From: UBA57 sp013378375 | GTDB lineage: Archaea > Thermoproteota > Nitrososphaeria > Nitrososphaerales > UBA57 | DNA: 29,253 nucleotides | Assembly: GCA_013378375.1 (NCBI GenBank) | Contig: JACAFT010000011.1 | Coordinates: 1-29,253 of the forward strand | Reading direction: 5' to 3' | In this document: piece after piece, positions 23,104 to 29,253 of the stretch | Layout: the number at the start of each line of letters is the position of its first letter | Position numbering within the stretch: the first letter of the stretch is position 1 | Made by a program: the position numbers and the translations under genes | The notes under the pieces: generated by a model | What the model was told of the DNA's origin: nothing | The model's input: only the letters and a program-made list of their open reading frames with translations | The model's database searches: none

Positions 23104-25104
23104 ATGATCATCAAACAACTCATATTAGAAAATATAAGAAGCCATGAATCGACAGAAATAGAATTTGCCGAAGGTAAAACATTGATACGTGGAGACATAG
23201 GATCTGGAAAATCAAGCATTATGATGTCAATAGAAGCAGTATTATTTGGAAAGAAATTGAAGGAACTTATAAGAAAAGGTAAAGAAAGTGGTAAAATTGA
23301 ATTAACATTTGAAATTAAAGACGAAAATATGAACTTAAAGAAATACTCAGTAATTAGAAAACTATCAACATCTACACAAAAAGGTGGAGAAATAATTTAT
23401 CATAGTGAAGGAAATAAGAAAGAATTTTCAGCGGACGAATTATCAATAGAAGTTACAAGAATACTCAATATAAACGAAACAGCAAAAGCACAAGAAATAT
23501 TTCAAGCATTTGTTCTTGCAAAACAAAATGAATTAAAGAAATTGATAGAAGGTAGTAAAAAAAGTGATGTAGATGAACGAACAACAATTATAATGAGAGC
23601 ATTTGAAATGGAAGCATATAAATTTGCAATAGACAATACAGTAAGACTAAATCAACGAATTAAGAATGTAACAATTGGTAAAAAGGGAGAGATAAAGAAA
23701 TTAAATGAAATTGAAAAGAGTATACAAGAAAAAAATTATAAAATTAAAAAAATGAAGAATGATTTAGAAACAATCAAATCATTAAGGATTAAGAAAGAGA
23801 ACACTTATAATTCAAAAAAAGACGAATATGATAAAATTAAAGAAGAAAGAACAAAAATCAGTGTAATAAATTCATTAATTAAATCTAAAGAAAGGGAAAT
23901 TAACGAGAAAAAAGAAGACATTCTAAACAACGACAAAAAAAGAAATATAAAAAAAGACAAGCTAGTAAAGTCAGGAAAAACGATTGAGCAGATCAGAAAA
24001 GGTATAGAAAATTTAGTTCCATTAGACGGACTTAGAAATAAAGAGGATCGATTGAATAATCAAATCACGCATTTAAAGATGGACATGAATAGAAAGGGAG
24101 ATGATGCAAAAAGATATGAAGAAATACAAAAAGATGGCAAATGTAGTACTTGTGGAAGAGAGATTAGTAACAGTTCAGGTTACGACGAGTTGATTTCCAC
24201 TGTAAATATGGAAAAAAATGACATAGAAAAAGAGATTATCAAGATAAATAAAGAAAAGAATGCAGTTCGAGAGACAATTGAAGAGAATCAAAAAAATAAA
24301 GACCTAAAAAGAGATGTGGAAGAAATTAACGATATTGATGAAACAAATAAGAAATTAGATGAGAAGATTCAAGGTTTAATCAATGAAATAAACGAACAGA
24401 AAGTAAAATTAAATGAATTACCCGACGAGAATAAATTAAAGTTAGTAGAAGATGAAAAAAATATTGCAGAAAAAGAATTTCATAATGAGAACAATAGATT
24501 GACAATAATTGATCGAGATTTGCAAAACGAAATGAATAATCTTAATGAAATGAATTTGGAATTAGAGAAACTAAAACAAACGAAATTAGATATAAACAAA
24601 CTTGATGACATTAATGAATGGTTAAACAAATATTTTATCAATACAGTACAATTAATCGAGGATCATGTTATTCATACAATCAATTACAAATTTAATGAAT
24701 TATTCAAAGAATGGTTTGAATTATTGGTTGAGGATACGAGTAAGACTGTAAGAGTTGATGAGAAATTTACTCCCATCATTGAACAGAATGAATTTGAACA
24801 GACATTTGAATGGCTTTCTGGAGGAGAGAAAGCAGGAATTGCACTTGCATATAGATTAGCATTGAATAGTTTGATAAGACAGCAACCAATAGGTTTTAGA
24901 CCTGAATTATTGATGCTGGATGAACCAACAGACGGTTTTAGCAAAGAACAGCTTACGAAAGTAAGTAATATATTATCAGATATTGAAAACAAACAAGTAA
25001 TCATAGTATCACATAATCAAGAATTTACGAAATTAAATCAGATAATTAGTGTAACAAAAGAAAACGATATATCAAGAATACAAACACATTCGTATGGAGA
25101 TTGA
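23104..25104 (+). CDS. rad50: Rad50 ATPase (SMC-like, double-strand-break repair)
   Basis: ABC-type ATPase that dimerises through a zinc hook and holds DNA ends together with Mre11. The 666 residues comprise an N-terminal lobe with ENIRSHESTEIEF and Walker A GDIGSGKSS (K36), and a first coiled coil. The hook KCSTCG follows with C347 and C350, then a second coiled coil. The C-terminal lobe has signature WLSGGEKAGIALAYRLAL, Walker B LLMLDEPTDG and the switch histidine in IIVSHNQEF. It is shorter than many archaeal Rad50 proteins (often above 850 residues), so the coiled-coil arms are short, about 150 residues each. The stop codon abuts the 3' end of the convergent tRNA-Leu gene. Confidence 0.95.
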   Translation: MIIKQLILENIRSHESTEIEFAEGKTLIRGDIGSGKSSIMMSIEAVLFGKKLKELIRKGKESGKIELTFEIKDENMNLKKYSVIRKLSTSTQKGGEIIYHSEGNKKEFSADELSIEVTRILNINETAKAQEIFQAFVLAKQNELKKLIEGSKKSDVDERTTIIMRAFEMEAYKFAIDNTVRLNQRIKNVTIGKKGEIKKLNEIEKSIQEKNYKIKKMKNDLETIKSLRIKKENTYNSKKDEYDKIKEERTKISVINSLIKSKEREINEKKEDILNNDKKRNIKKDKLVKSGKTIEQIRKGIENLVPLDGLRNKEDRLNNQITHLKMDMNRKGDDAKRYEEIQKDGKCSTCGREISNSSGYDELISTVNMEKNDIEKEIIKINKEKNAVRETIEENQKNKDLKRDVEEINDIDETNKKLDEKIQGLINEINEQKVKLNELPDENKLKLVEDEKNIAEKEFHNENNRLTIIDRDLQNEMNNLNEMNLELEKLKQTKLDINKLDDINEWLNKYFINTVQLIEDHVIHTINYKFNELFKEWFELLVEDTSKTVRVDEKFTPIIEQNEFEQTFEWLSGGEKAGIALAYRLALNSLIRQQPIGFRPELLMLDEPTDGFSKEQLTKVSNILSDIENKQVIIVSHNQEFTKLNQIISVTKENDISRIQTHSYGD

Positions 25105-25189
25105 TGCGGGAGGTGGGATTTGAACCCACGAACACCTAAGTGATAGGAGCCTAAATCCTACGCCTTTGACCGGGCTGGGCTACCCCCGC
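25105..25189 (-). tRNA. tRNA-Leu (anticodon TAG)
   Basis: Read on the minus strand, the acceptor stem GCGGGGG pairs with CTCCCGC (one G-U), discriminator A at 25105. The anticodon stem TAGGA/TCCTA encloses loop TTTAGGC with anticodon TAG. A class II variable arm (CAC TTAG GTG) and T-arm GTGGG-TTCAAAT-CCCAC are present. No intron. Its 3' end is immediately next to the rad50 stop codon. Confidence 0.96.
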
Positions 25190-25234
25190 ACTGATTATAT
25201 CAGTTTATTTAATACTATAAAGAATATATTTTAA

Positions 25235-26545
25235 TTGAAATATCTAATTTTATTATTAATACTCGTTTCTTCTCAAGTTTACGTTCTAAACATGGATAAT
25301 GTATATGGAAATAATCATACAGAATGGTCGACAAAATCTCCAATGCCCACTATCAGAACTGAACATACTGCAACAAGAATTGATAACAAGATATACGTTA
25401 TTGGCGGGATAGATAAAAATGGAGATTCAATGGATAAAATAGAAGTCTATAACATAAATGATGATTCATGGAGTGTAGTTTCTTCTTTACCAATACCATT
25501 ACATCATACTTCAGTAGTATCACATGGAAGTAATATCTATGTAATTGGCGGATACATGAATGGTTGGACACCCTCGGCAAGAATGTACGTATATAATTCA
25601 ATAGATGATTCATGGAAAAGAGGGATGGATATGCCTACAGCAAGAGGAGCTCTTACAGCACAAATATATGAAGATTCAATTTTTGCAATAGGTGGAATGA
25701 CATTCGTTGGTACAACTGCAATAAACGAAATGTATAGTATCGAACAAGAGAATTGGATTAGTAAAAAAGAAATGCCAACACCAAGAGAACACTTAACATC
25801 AGCAATTATTGAAAATAAAATATTTGTTATTGGTGGCAGAGAAGGAAATTTGCAATCAAATATGAACAAAAACGAGGTATATAATATAAACACGGATGTC
25901 TGGGAAACTTTAGTACCAATGATTTCAAAACGAGGAGGTCTAGCAGCAGCTGCAATAGGAGAAAAAATATTTGTGTTTGGGGGAGAAACCAGAAGATCTA
26001 CGTTTGACAATAATGAAGAATTTAACACATTAGAAAATACATGGACAAGTAGAGAAGCCATGCCTACATCTAGGCATGGATTAGCAGCAATATCATATAA
26101 TGCGTCAATATTTGTGATTGGAGGAGGAACTGAACCAGGATTTAGTATGAGTGGTATAAATGAAATGTTTAGTCCTCTAGAATTTACAAATATTCTAGTA
26201 TCAGAAGAATTGATTGTTAACCAAAATCAAGTGAAAGAAGAGATACCTGATGAACCAGTGAAAGAAGAGATACCTGATGAACCAGTGAAAGAAGAGATAC
26301 CTGATGAACCAGTGAAAGAAGAGATACCTGATGAACCAGTGAAAGAAGAGATACCTGATGAACCAGTGAAAGAAGAGATACAAGATCCGTTGGATTCATG
26401 CAGTCTGATTGATAGATGTCTATCTCCAAGTGAACAGACTTCATCAAGAATTATTTATTATATATTTTTAGTAGTAATAGGAATTTTACTAATATTAATC
26501 ACAATGACATTAATCTCATTATACAAAAATACAAAATTGAATTAA
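25235..26545 (+). CDS. Membrane-anchored kelch-repeat surface protein
   Basis: Predicted cell-surface beta-propeller protein, 436 residues. Hydrophobic residues 3-17 look like a Sec signal peptide. Six kelch motifs follow, each ending in a GG pair (IYVIGG, IYVIGG, IFAIGG, IFVIGG, IFVFGG, IFVIGG) and starting with Trp-x6-Pro or similar, about residues 31-310. A stalk of five exact VKEEIPDEP repeats and a sixth degenerate one comes next, then two cysteines (SCSLIDRC), a transmembrane helix (about 410-430) and a short basic tail. The start is TTG at 25235; the next Met (residue 20) would delete the signal. The ligand is unknown. The protein topology is outside-in with a C-terminal anchor. Confidence 0.88.
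   Translation: MKYLILLLILVSSQVYVLNMDNVYGNNHTEWSTKSPMPTIRTEHTATRIDNKIYVIGGIDKNGDSMDKIEVYNINDDSWSVVSSLPIPLHHTSVVSHGSNIYVIGGYMNGWTPSARMYVYNSIDDSWKRGMDMPTARGALTAQIYEDSIFAIGGMTFVGTTAINEMYSIEQENWISKKEMPTPREHLTSAIIENKIFVIGGREGNLQSNMNKNEVYNINTDVWETLVPMISKRGGLAAAAIGEKIFVFGGETRRSTFDNNEEFNTLENTWTSREAMPTSRHGLAAISYNASIFVIGGGTEPGFSMSGINEMFSPLEFTNILVSEELIVNQNQVKEEIPDEPVKEEIPDEPVKEEIPDEPVKEEIPDEPVKEEIPDEPVKEEIQDPLDSCSLIDRCLSPSEQTSSRIIYYIFLVVIGILLILITMTLISLYKNTKLN
26231..26365 (+). repeat. Perfect 27-bp tandem repeat encoding the kelch-protein stalk
   Basis: Five identical 27-bp units (starting gtgaaagaagagatacct) begin at 26231, 26258, 26285, 26312 and 26339. Each encodes VKEEIPDEP. A sixth partial unit diverges to VKEEIQDPL from 26366. 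There are no synonymous differences among the five, indicating recent expansion. The unit is in frame, so length changes keep the protein intact. Confidence 0.97.
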
Positions 26546-26556
26546 AGTTAATCTTA

Positions 26557-27582
26557 CTAATATAATATTTCTTCAGGATCAAAATATTCAGATTTACGAG
26601 TTGATTTATTGGTTTTTCTTAATGACTTTAATTCTTTAAGAAAGTTTGTACGAATGTTAGAAGATATTTTCGCAAGCTGATTAAATTTAGCAGTATATGC
26701 AAGTAGAACAAGCGTAACTTCATTATTATGAATATCATCAATAAGTACAATAGGTCGAGGTTTTTCTAAAACATAATTTGTCATTAGAGCGGCTTGAACA
26801 AAAGATCTCCGAATATTATCCAAATGAGTAAAGTTACTAGTTTTATAATTAATTCGAATTAAATATTCCTTACCAGAAGTTACAAGTGAGGAATTTTTTA
26901 ACATGAAATTATTAGGGATAATAACAGTATTTTGATCAGAGTCAGTTAGTTTACTAAACATTAGATCAATACCAGAAATAATACCTGAAAGTTTTTGATC
27001 TTCAGAAGTAATGAAATCTCCTTGTTTAAATGGTTTCCAAATAAAAATAATTAATCCGGCAATCATATTACCAAGAGTATTCCTAGCTAATGTAAAAGCT
27101 GCAATTGGAGTAATTAAAATTATCAAAATAAAAATTAAGTAATTACTAATATCAAAACCAAGAACAGCAATAATAAACCAGAAACAAATAAAACTTATTG
27201 ACCAAGTAGAAATCTTTTGTAAAACTCGTAAAGAAAGTGTATCCATTTTCCGTTTAATTGAAGAATCAGCAAGAGAAAGTTTCAATATGCGATTAAAAAG
27301 CAAGCCACCAAGAATAACAGATGAAATAAGAAGAATAGTTTGAACATAGGGAAATAAAATATTATAAGGAGTAAAAGTATAAAATGAGAAATTCAATCCA
27401 ATACTAAAAATTAATGAATATATAGGAATTTTTAACGATGCATTATCTTTAGTTTTAAATCGTAAAAAAGTACGTCGAGAATAACGATCTATAAAATATG
27501 CGAAAAAAATAGAAACAAAGAGAATCATACAAGAAAACAACACACCACTTTCAATAAATGAAGATATTGAATCTAGTACCAT
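26557..27582 (-). CDS. MscS-family mechanosensitive ion channel
   Basis: Small-conductance mechanosensitive channel that releases solutes on hypo-osmotic shock. The 341 residues have four or five hydrophobic segments (about 8-31, 51-70, 79-100, 125-145 and 147-170). The pore-lining helix and beta domain follow: ARNTLGNMIAGLIIFIWKPFKQGDFI, then SGIISGIDLMFSKLTDSDQNTVIIPNNFMLKN, which is the MscS signature. The C-terminal alpha/beta domain ends in a basic region. It converges with the kelch gene (11 bp between stops), and its ATG is followed upstream by the tRNA-Arg gene. Confidence 0.92.
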   Translation of the reverse strand: MVLDSISSFIESGVLFSCMILFVSIFFAYFIDRYSRRTFLRFKTKDNASLKIPIYSLIFSIGLNFSFYTFTPYNILFPYVQTILLISSVILGGLLFNRILKLSLADSSIKRKMDTLSLRVLQKISTWSISFICFWFIIAVLGFDISNYLIFILIILITPIAAFTLARNTLGNMIAGLIIFIWKPFKQGDFITSEDQKLSGIISGIDLMFSKLTDSDQNTVIIPNNFMLKNSSLVTSGKEYLIRINYKTSNFTHLDNIRRSFVQAALMTNYVLEKPRPIVLIDDIHNNEVTLVLLAYTAKFNQLAKISSNIRTNFLKELKSLRKTNKSTRKSEYFDPEEILY

Positions 27583-27670
27583 ATAGACTCATAGAAGAAT
27601 GAAAGTTATAGGTTTAACTGATATAAAATTAGCGAATAGTAAATATTCTAAAAAAATGACATCACCATAT

Positions 27671-27694
27671 AAAAAAATAGGTCAAATATAAAAA
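27671..27694 (-). terminator. Oligo-T terminator downstream of tRNA-Arg
   Basis: On the minus strand the tRNA is followed by GTTTT (27691-27695), and 12 bases further by a run of seven T (27672-27678). T-runs are the usual archaeal termination signal. No hairpin is needed. Confidence 0.4.
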
Positions 27695-27782
27695 CGGGCC
27701 CGGAGGGAATTGAACCCACGACCTCCGGCTTTCCTTACTGGATAGAGGGCCGATGCTCTAATCCAAGCTGAGCTACGGGCCC
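27695..27782 (-). tRNA. tRNA-Arg (anticodon TCT) with a 12-base intron
   Basis: On the minus strand, the acceptor GGGCCCG pairs perfectly with CGGGCCC and the discriminator is G. The D-arm is GCTC...GAGC, and the anticodon stem TCGGC/GCCGG encloses 19 bases. Removing 12 bases (27731-27742) after position 37 leaves loop CCTCTAA with anticodon TCT at 27744-27746. Position 33 is C instead of the near-universal U, and the T-stem GTGGG/CCCTC has one T-T mismatch. Three of the four central base pairs of a bulge-helix-bulge form (CCT with AGG), with AAA as the 3' bulge. The gaps on either side (27583-27694 and 27783-27891) hold no gene. Confidence 0.85.
27731..27742 (-). other. tRNA-Arg intron at the canonical 37/38 position
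   Basis: Twelve bases (tccagtaaggaa, minus strand) between A37 and A38. The expected archaeal cleavage pattern after the second base of each three-base bulge gives exactly these ends. The outer helix is absent, so it is a relaxed bulge-helix-bulge. EndA in this window (7382-7942) is the expected enzyme. Confidence 0.65.
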
Positions 27783-27803
27783 ATATTTAGATTAAAGTTA
27801 ATC

Positions 27804-27815
27804 AGATATATTTAT
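27804..27815 (-). promoter_or_regulatory. Putative box A (TATA) of tRNA-Arg
   Basis: Minus-strand aataaatatatc lies about 22-33 bases before the first base of tRNA-Arg, the correct distance for an archaeal TATA box. It stands out less because the whole spacer is AT-rich. Confidence 0.45.
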
Positions 27816-27861
27816 TACAAAAGATAAATTTCTGAGGAAAAATTGAAAATACTTCATAAAA

Positions 27862-27872
27862 GATTAATAAAT
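27862..27872 (+). promoter_or_regulatory. Putative box A of the gar1-tfb operon
   Basis: The element gattaataaat lies about 20-30 bp before the gar1 ATG, consistent with a leaderless transcript. Position and composition only. Confidence 0.35.
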
Positions 27873-27891
27873 CCAAGATAATAAATCTGTT

Positions 27892-28110
27892 ATGAAACCA
27901 ATTGGGTTAGCACTACATATTGCAAAAAGTGGTAGACTAATAATTCAATGCGAACATAAAATAACAAATGGCAAAATTATTTTTGATAAACGTGGAAATA
28001 AAATTGCAAAAGTTGGAGAGATTATTGGATCAATTGATAATCCATATATTTCTGCAATTCCTTTAAATGAAAATGCTAAAAGAGTTATAGGTAAGAAAGT
28101 GTTTATTTAA
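27892..28110 (+). CDS. gar1: H/ACA RNP protein Gar1
   Basis: Component of the H/ACA ribonucleoprotein (with Cbf5, Nop10 and L7Ae) that guides pseudouridylation of rRNA. The 72-residue barrel domain matches archaeal Gar1: IGLALHIAKSGRLIIQC at the start, KIIFDKRGNKIAKVGEIIGSIDNPYISAIP in the centre (the family D.rG..iGkv...GPV..PY pattern) and VIGKKVFI at the end. The glycine-arginine tails of eukaryotic Gar1 are absent, as usual for archaea. tfb follows after 12 bp, so both are likely one operon. Confidence 0.9.
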   Translation: MKPIGLALHIAKSGRLIIQCEHKITNGKIIFDKRGNKIAKVGEIIGSIDNPYISAIPLNENAKRVIGKKVFI

Positions 28111-28122
28111 TAATAATTTATC

Positions 28123-29031
28123 TTGACAATTCAAAATAGTGAATCAATATTTTGTAATTATTGTAAAACATCACTAATTGGTGATGTGGAAAGAGGAGAA
28201 TATGTTTGTCCAAGTTGTGGATTTGTAGAAAATGATAGAATTGTAGACAACGGTCCAGAATGGAAAGCAATAGATTCTGAAGATAAAATGAAAAAAGTAA
28301 GAACCGGTGCGCCAACAAGTTTAACATTACACGATATGGGACTATCGACACAAATAGGTGAAACAGTAAATGGTCACAATGATAAAAATGCAGATAGAAT
28401 GAGAAAATGGCATCAAAGACTTAAAACATCTTCATCAAAGGAAAGAGGTTTGGCTAATGTATTAGGAAGAATAAATGAATATTCAAGTGTTTTAAACTTA
28501 CCAAAATCAACTTCAGAAACAGCAGCCTTAGTTTATAGAAGATCTTTATCGTCAGGAATGGCAAAAAGTAAATCAATCAAAGGAATGGCCTCAGCATCAA
28601 TATATCTCGCGTGTAGAAAATGCGGAACAAGTAAATCAATGAAGGAAATTGCAGACGTTTCAGGTTTGCCAAAATCAACTATTGCAAAATACTATCGATT
28701 AATATTAAAAGAAGTTGAAAAAGAGTATATTCCTGTACATTCACTTGATCTCTTTATTTCAAAATTAGTCAATACTGCAGGTTTAGACACAAAAATACAG
28801 GTTCATGCAACTAGAATGTCAAACCAAATAAATGATAGAAAACTGACAAACGGAAAGTCACCTGCAGGAATAGCAGCAGCATTTGTTTATATATCATCAG
28901 TATTACTAGGAGAGAAAATCCCACAGAGAGAGATAGCCGAATATGCAGGTGTGACAGAAGTTACTATTAGAAATAGAACAAGAGAAATACTAGACAGATA
29001 TACAATAAAACAGATCATAAAAACAAAATGA
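28123..29031 (+). CDS. tfb: Transcription initiation factor TFB (TFIIB homolog)
   Basis: Recruits RNA polymerase to TBP-bound promoters. The 302 residues have the full family layout. An N-terminal zinc ribbon has C11, C14, C29 and C32 (FCNYC...YVCPSCG), and the B-reader/linker includes GPEWKAIDSEDKMKKVRTGAPTSLT. Two cyclin repeats follow (about 105-195 and 200-295), with SIKGMASASIYLACRKCGTSKSMKEIA and GKSPAGIAAAFVYISSVLLGEKIPQREIAEYAGVTEVTIRNR. The start is TTG at 28123, directly in front of the ribbon; the next Met lies after it. A downstream 44-bp spacer separates it from the repeat-protein gene. Confidence 0.95.
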   Translation: MTIQNSESIFCNYCKTSLIGDVERGEYVCPSCGFVENDRIVDNGPEWKAIDSEDKMKKVRTGAPTSLTLHDMGLSTQIGETVNGHNDKNADRMRKWHQRLKTSSSKERGLANVLGRINEYSSVLNLPKSTSETAALVYRRSLSSGMAKSKSIKGMASASIYLACRKCGTSKSMKEIADVSGLPKSTIAKYYRLILKEVEKEYIPVHSLDLFISKLVNTAGLDTKIQVHATRMSNQINDRKLTNGKSPAGIAAAFVYISSVLLGEKIPQREIAEYAGVTEVTIRNRTREILDRYTIKQIIKTK

Positions 29032-29075
29032 AATATTAAATATAACATCAAGATAGTAATAATACCTGAAGTTAT

Positions 29076-29253
29076 ATGATAAAAAAGGAATTAAATAATG
29101 ATTTAGATGCAAAACCAAAAGTTAAACGTGGAAGAAAAAGTAAAGTTTCTAAAGAAGTCGTAAAGAAAATAAAACAAGCAGAACCAAAAGTTAAACGTGG
29201 AAGAAAAAGTAAAGTTTCTAAAGAAGTCGTAAAGAAAATAAAACAAGCAGAAC
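29076..29253 (+). CDS. Lysine-rich repeat protein with AT-hook-like motifs, partial
   Basis: The start of a coding region that runs off the right edge. After MIKKELNNDLDAK the frame enters exact 23-residue repeats. Each contains PKVKRGRKSK, then VSKEVVKKIKQAE, so about 40% Lys/Arg, with a basic RGRK core reminiscent of AT-hooks or histone H1-like tails. Two complete units are visible. No catalytic domain is seen in the visible part. A DNA- or RNA-binding role, for example chromatin-associated, is inference from composition. It follows tfb on the same strand with its own start ATG at 29076. Confidence 0.7.
   Translation, partial: MIKKELNNDLDAKPKVKRGRKSKVSKEVVKKIKQAEPKVKRGRKSKVSKEVVKKIKQAE
29115..29253 (+). 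repeat. Perfect 69-bp tandem repeat at the right edge
   Basis: Two exact 69-bp copies occupy 29115-29183 and 29184-29252, and the last base begins a third. They encode the lysine-rich 23-residue unit. Identity extends to every third codon position, so the expansion is recent. The array continues outside the window. Confidence 0.96.

Noticed and set aside
25191..25203. Small inverted repeat ctgat-tat-atcag between tRNA-Leu and the kelch gene, possible operator.
   Set aside because: Only five base pairs per arm in AT-rich DNA, which is easily met by chance, and it is not repeated near other promoters in the window.
26201..26447. Two minus-strand frames with repeated LFHWFIRY or SLLSLVHQV units.
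   Set aside because: They are the complement of the 27-bp stalk repeat of the kelch gene; the plus-strand frame continues through signal peptide, kelch domains and membrane anchor.

Overview
The window is strongly A+T-rich archaeal DNA with densely packed genes. A eukaryote-like type IB DNA topoisomerase, ribosomal protein eS25, the nurA-herA-mre11-rad50 cluster, TFB, Gar1 and an archaeal splicing endonuclease together point to the Nitrososphaeria/Thaumarchaeota lineage or a close relative. No ammonia-oxidation gene is present. A fructose-bisphosphate aldolase sits next to a pyrophosphate-type phosphofructokinase, a pair not expected in typical ammonia-oxidising members, so a heterotrophic or otherwise divergent thaumarchaeon is possible. 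This placement comes from gene content only.

Region 1 (1-4839, minus strand) is translation. An eS25 gene lies upstream of the S10-type ribosomal block uL3-uL4-uL23-uL2-uS19-uL22-uS3. uS3 runs off the left edge inside a perfect 12-bp repeat that encodes a Thr-Glu-Thr-Pro tail. Region 2 (4929-9368, plus) holds DNA ligase, a PhoU-like DUF47 protein, the tRNA splicing endonuclease, the TrmI tRNA methyltransferase and an unknown six-helix membrane protein. Region 3 (9365-12159) has a HAD hydrolase, a base-excision-repair pair (family 4 uracil-DNA glycosylase and endonuclease III) and flavin-dependent thymidylate synthase. Region 4 (12277-14761) has tRNA-Thr, PurU, a GYD-domain protein, a SWIM zinc-finger protein resembling Sws1, and an Mre11-like phosphoesterase.

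Region 5 (14814-18976) carries the aldolase/phosphofructokinase pair, topoisomerase IB and a peroxiredoxin-like protein. Region 6 (19059-25104) is the double-strand-break end-resection set nurA, herA, mre11 and rad50. Region 7 (25105-29253) has tRNA-Leu, a membrane-anchored kelch surface protein with a repeat stalk, an MscS-type channel, an intron-containing tRNA-Arg, gar1-tfb, and the start of a lysine-rich protein made of exact 69-bp repeats that runs off the right edge.

Functional links: ligase, UDG, Nth, topoisomerase IB, NurA/HerA/Mre11/Rad50 and the SWIM protein form an unusually large share of DNA repair. EndA, TrmI, Gar1 and the tRNAs form an RNA-maturation theme, and EndA should splice the tRNA-Arg encoded here. 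Both window edges fall inside exact tandem repeats, so the window may be a whole assembly contig that broke at repeats. No mobile element, CRISPR array, rRNA or riboswitch was seen. No gene-free stretch exceeds about 120 bases.
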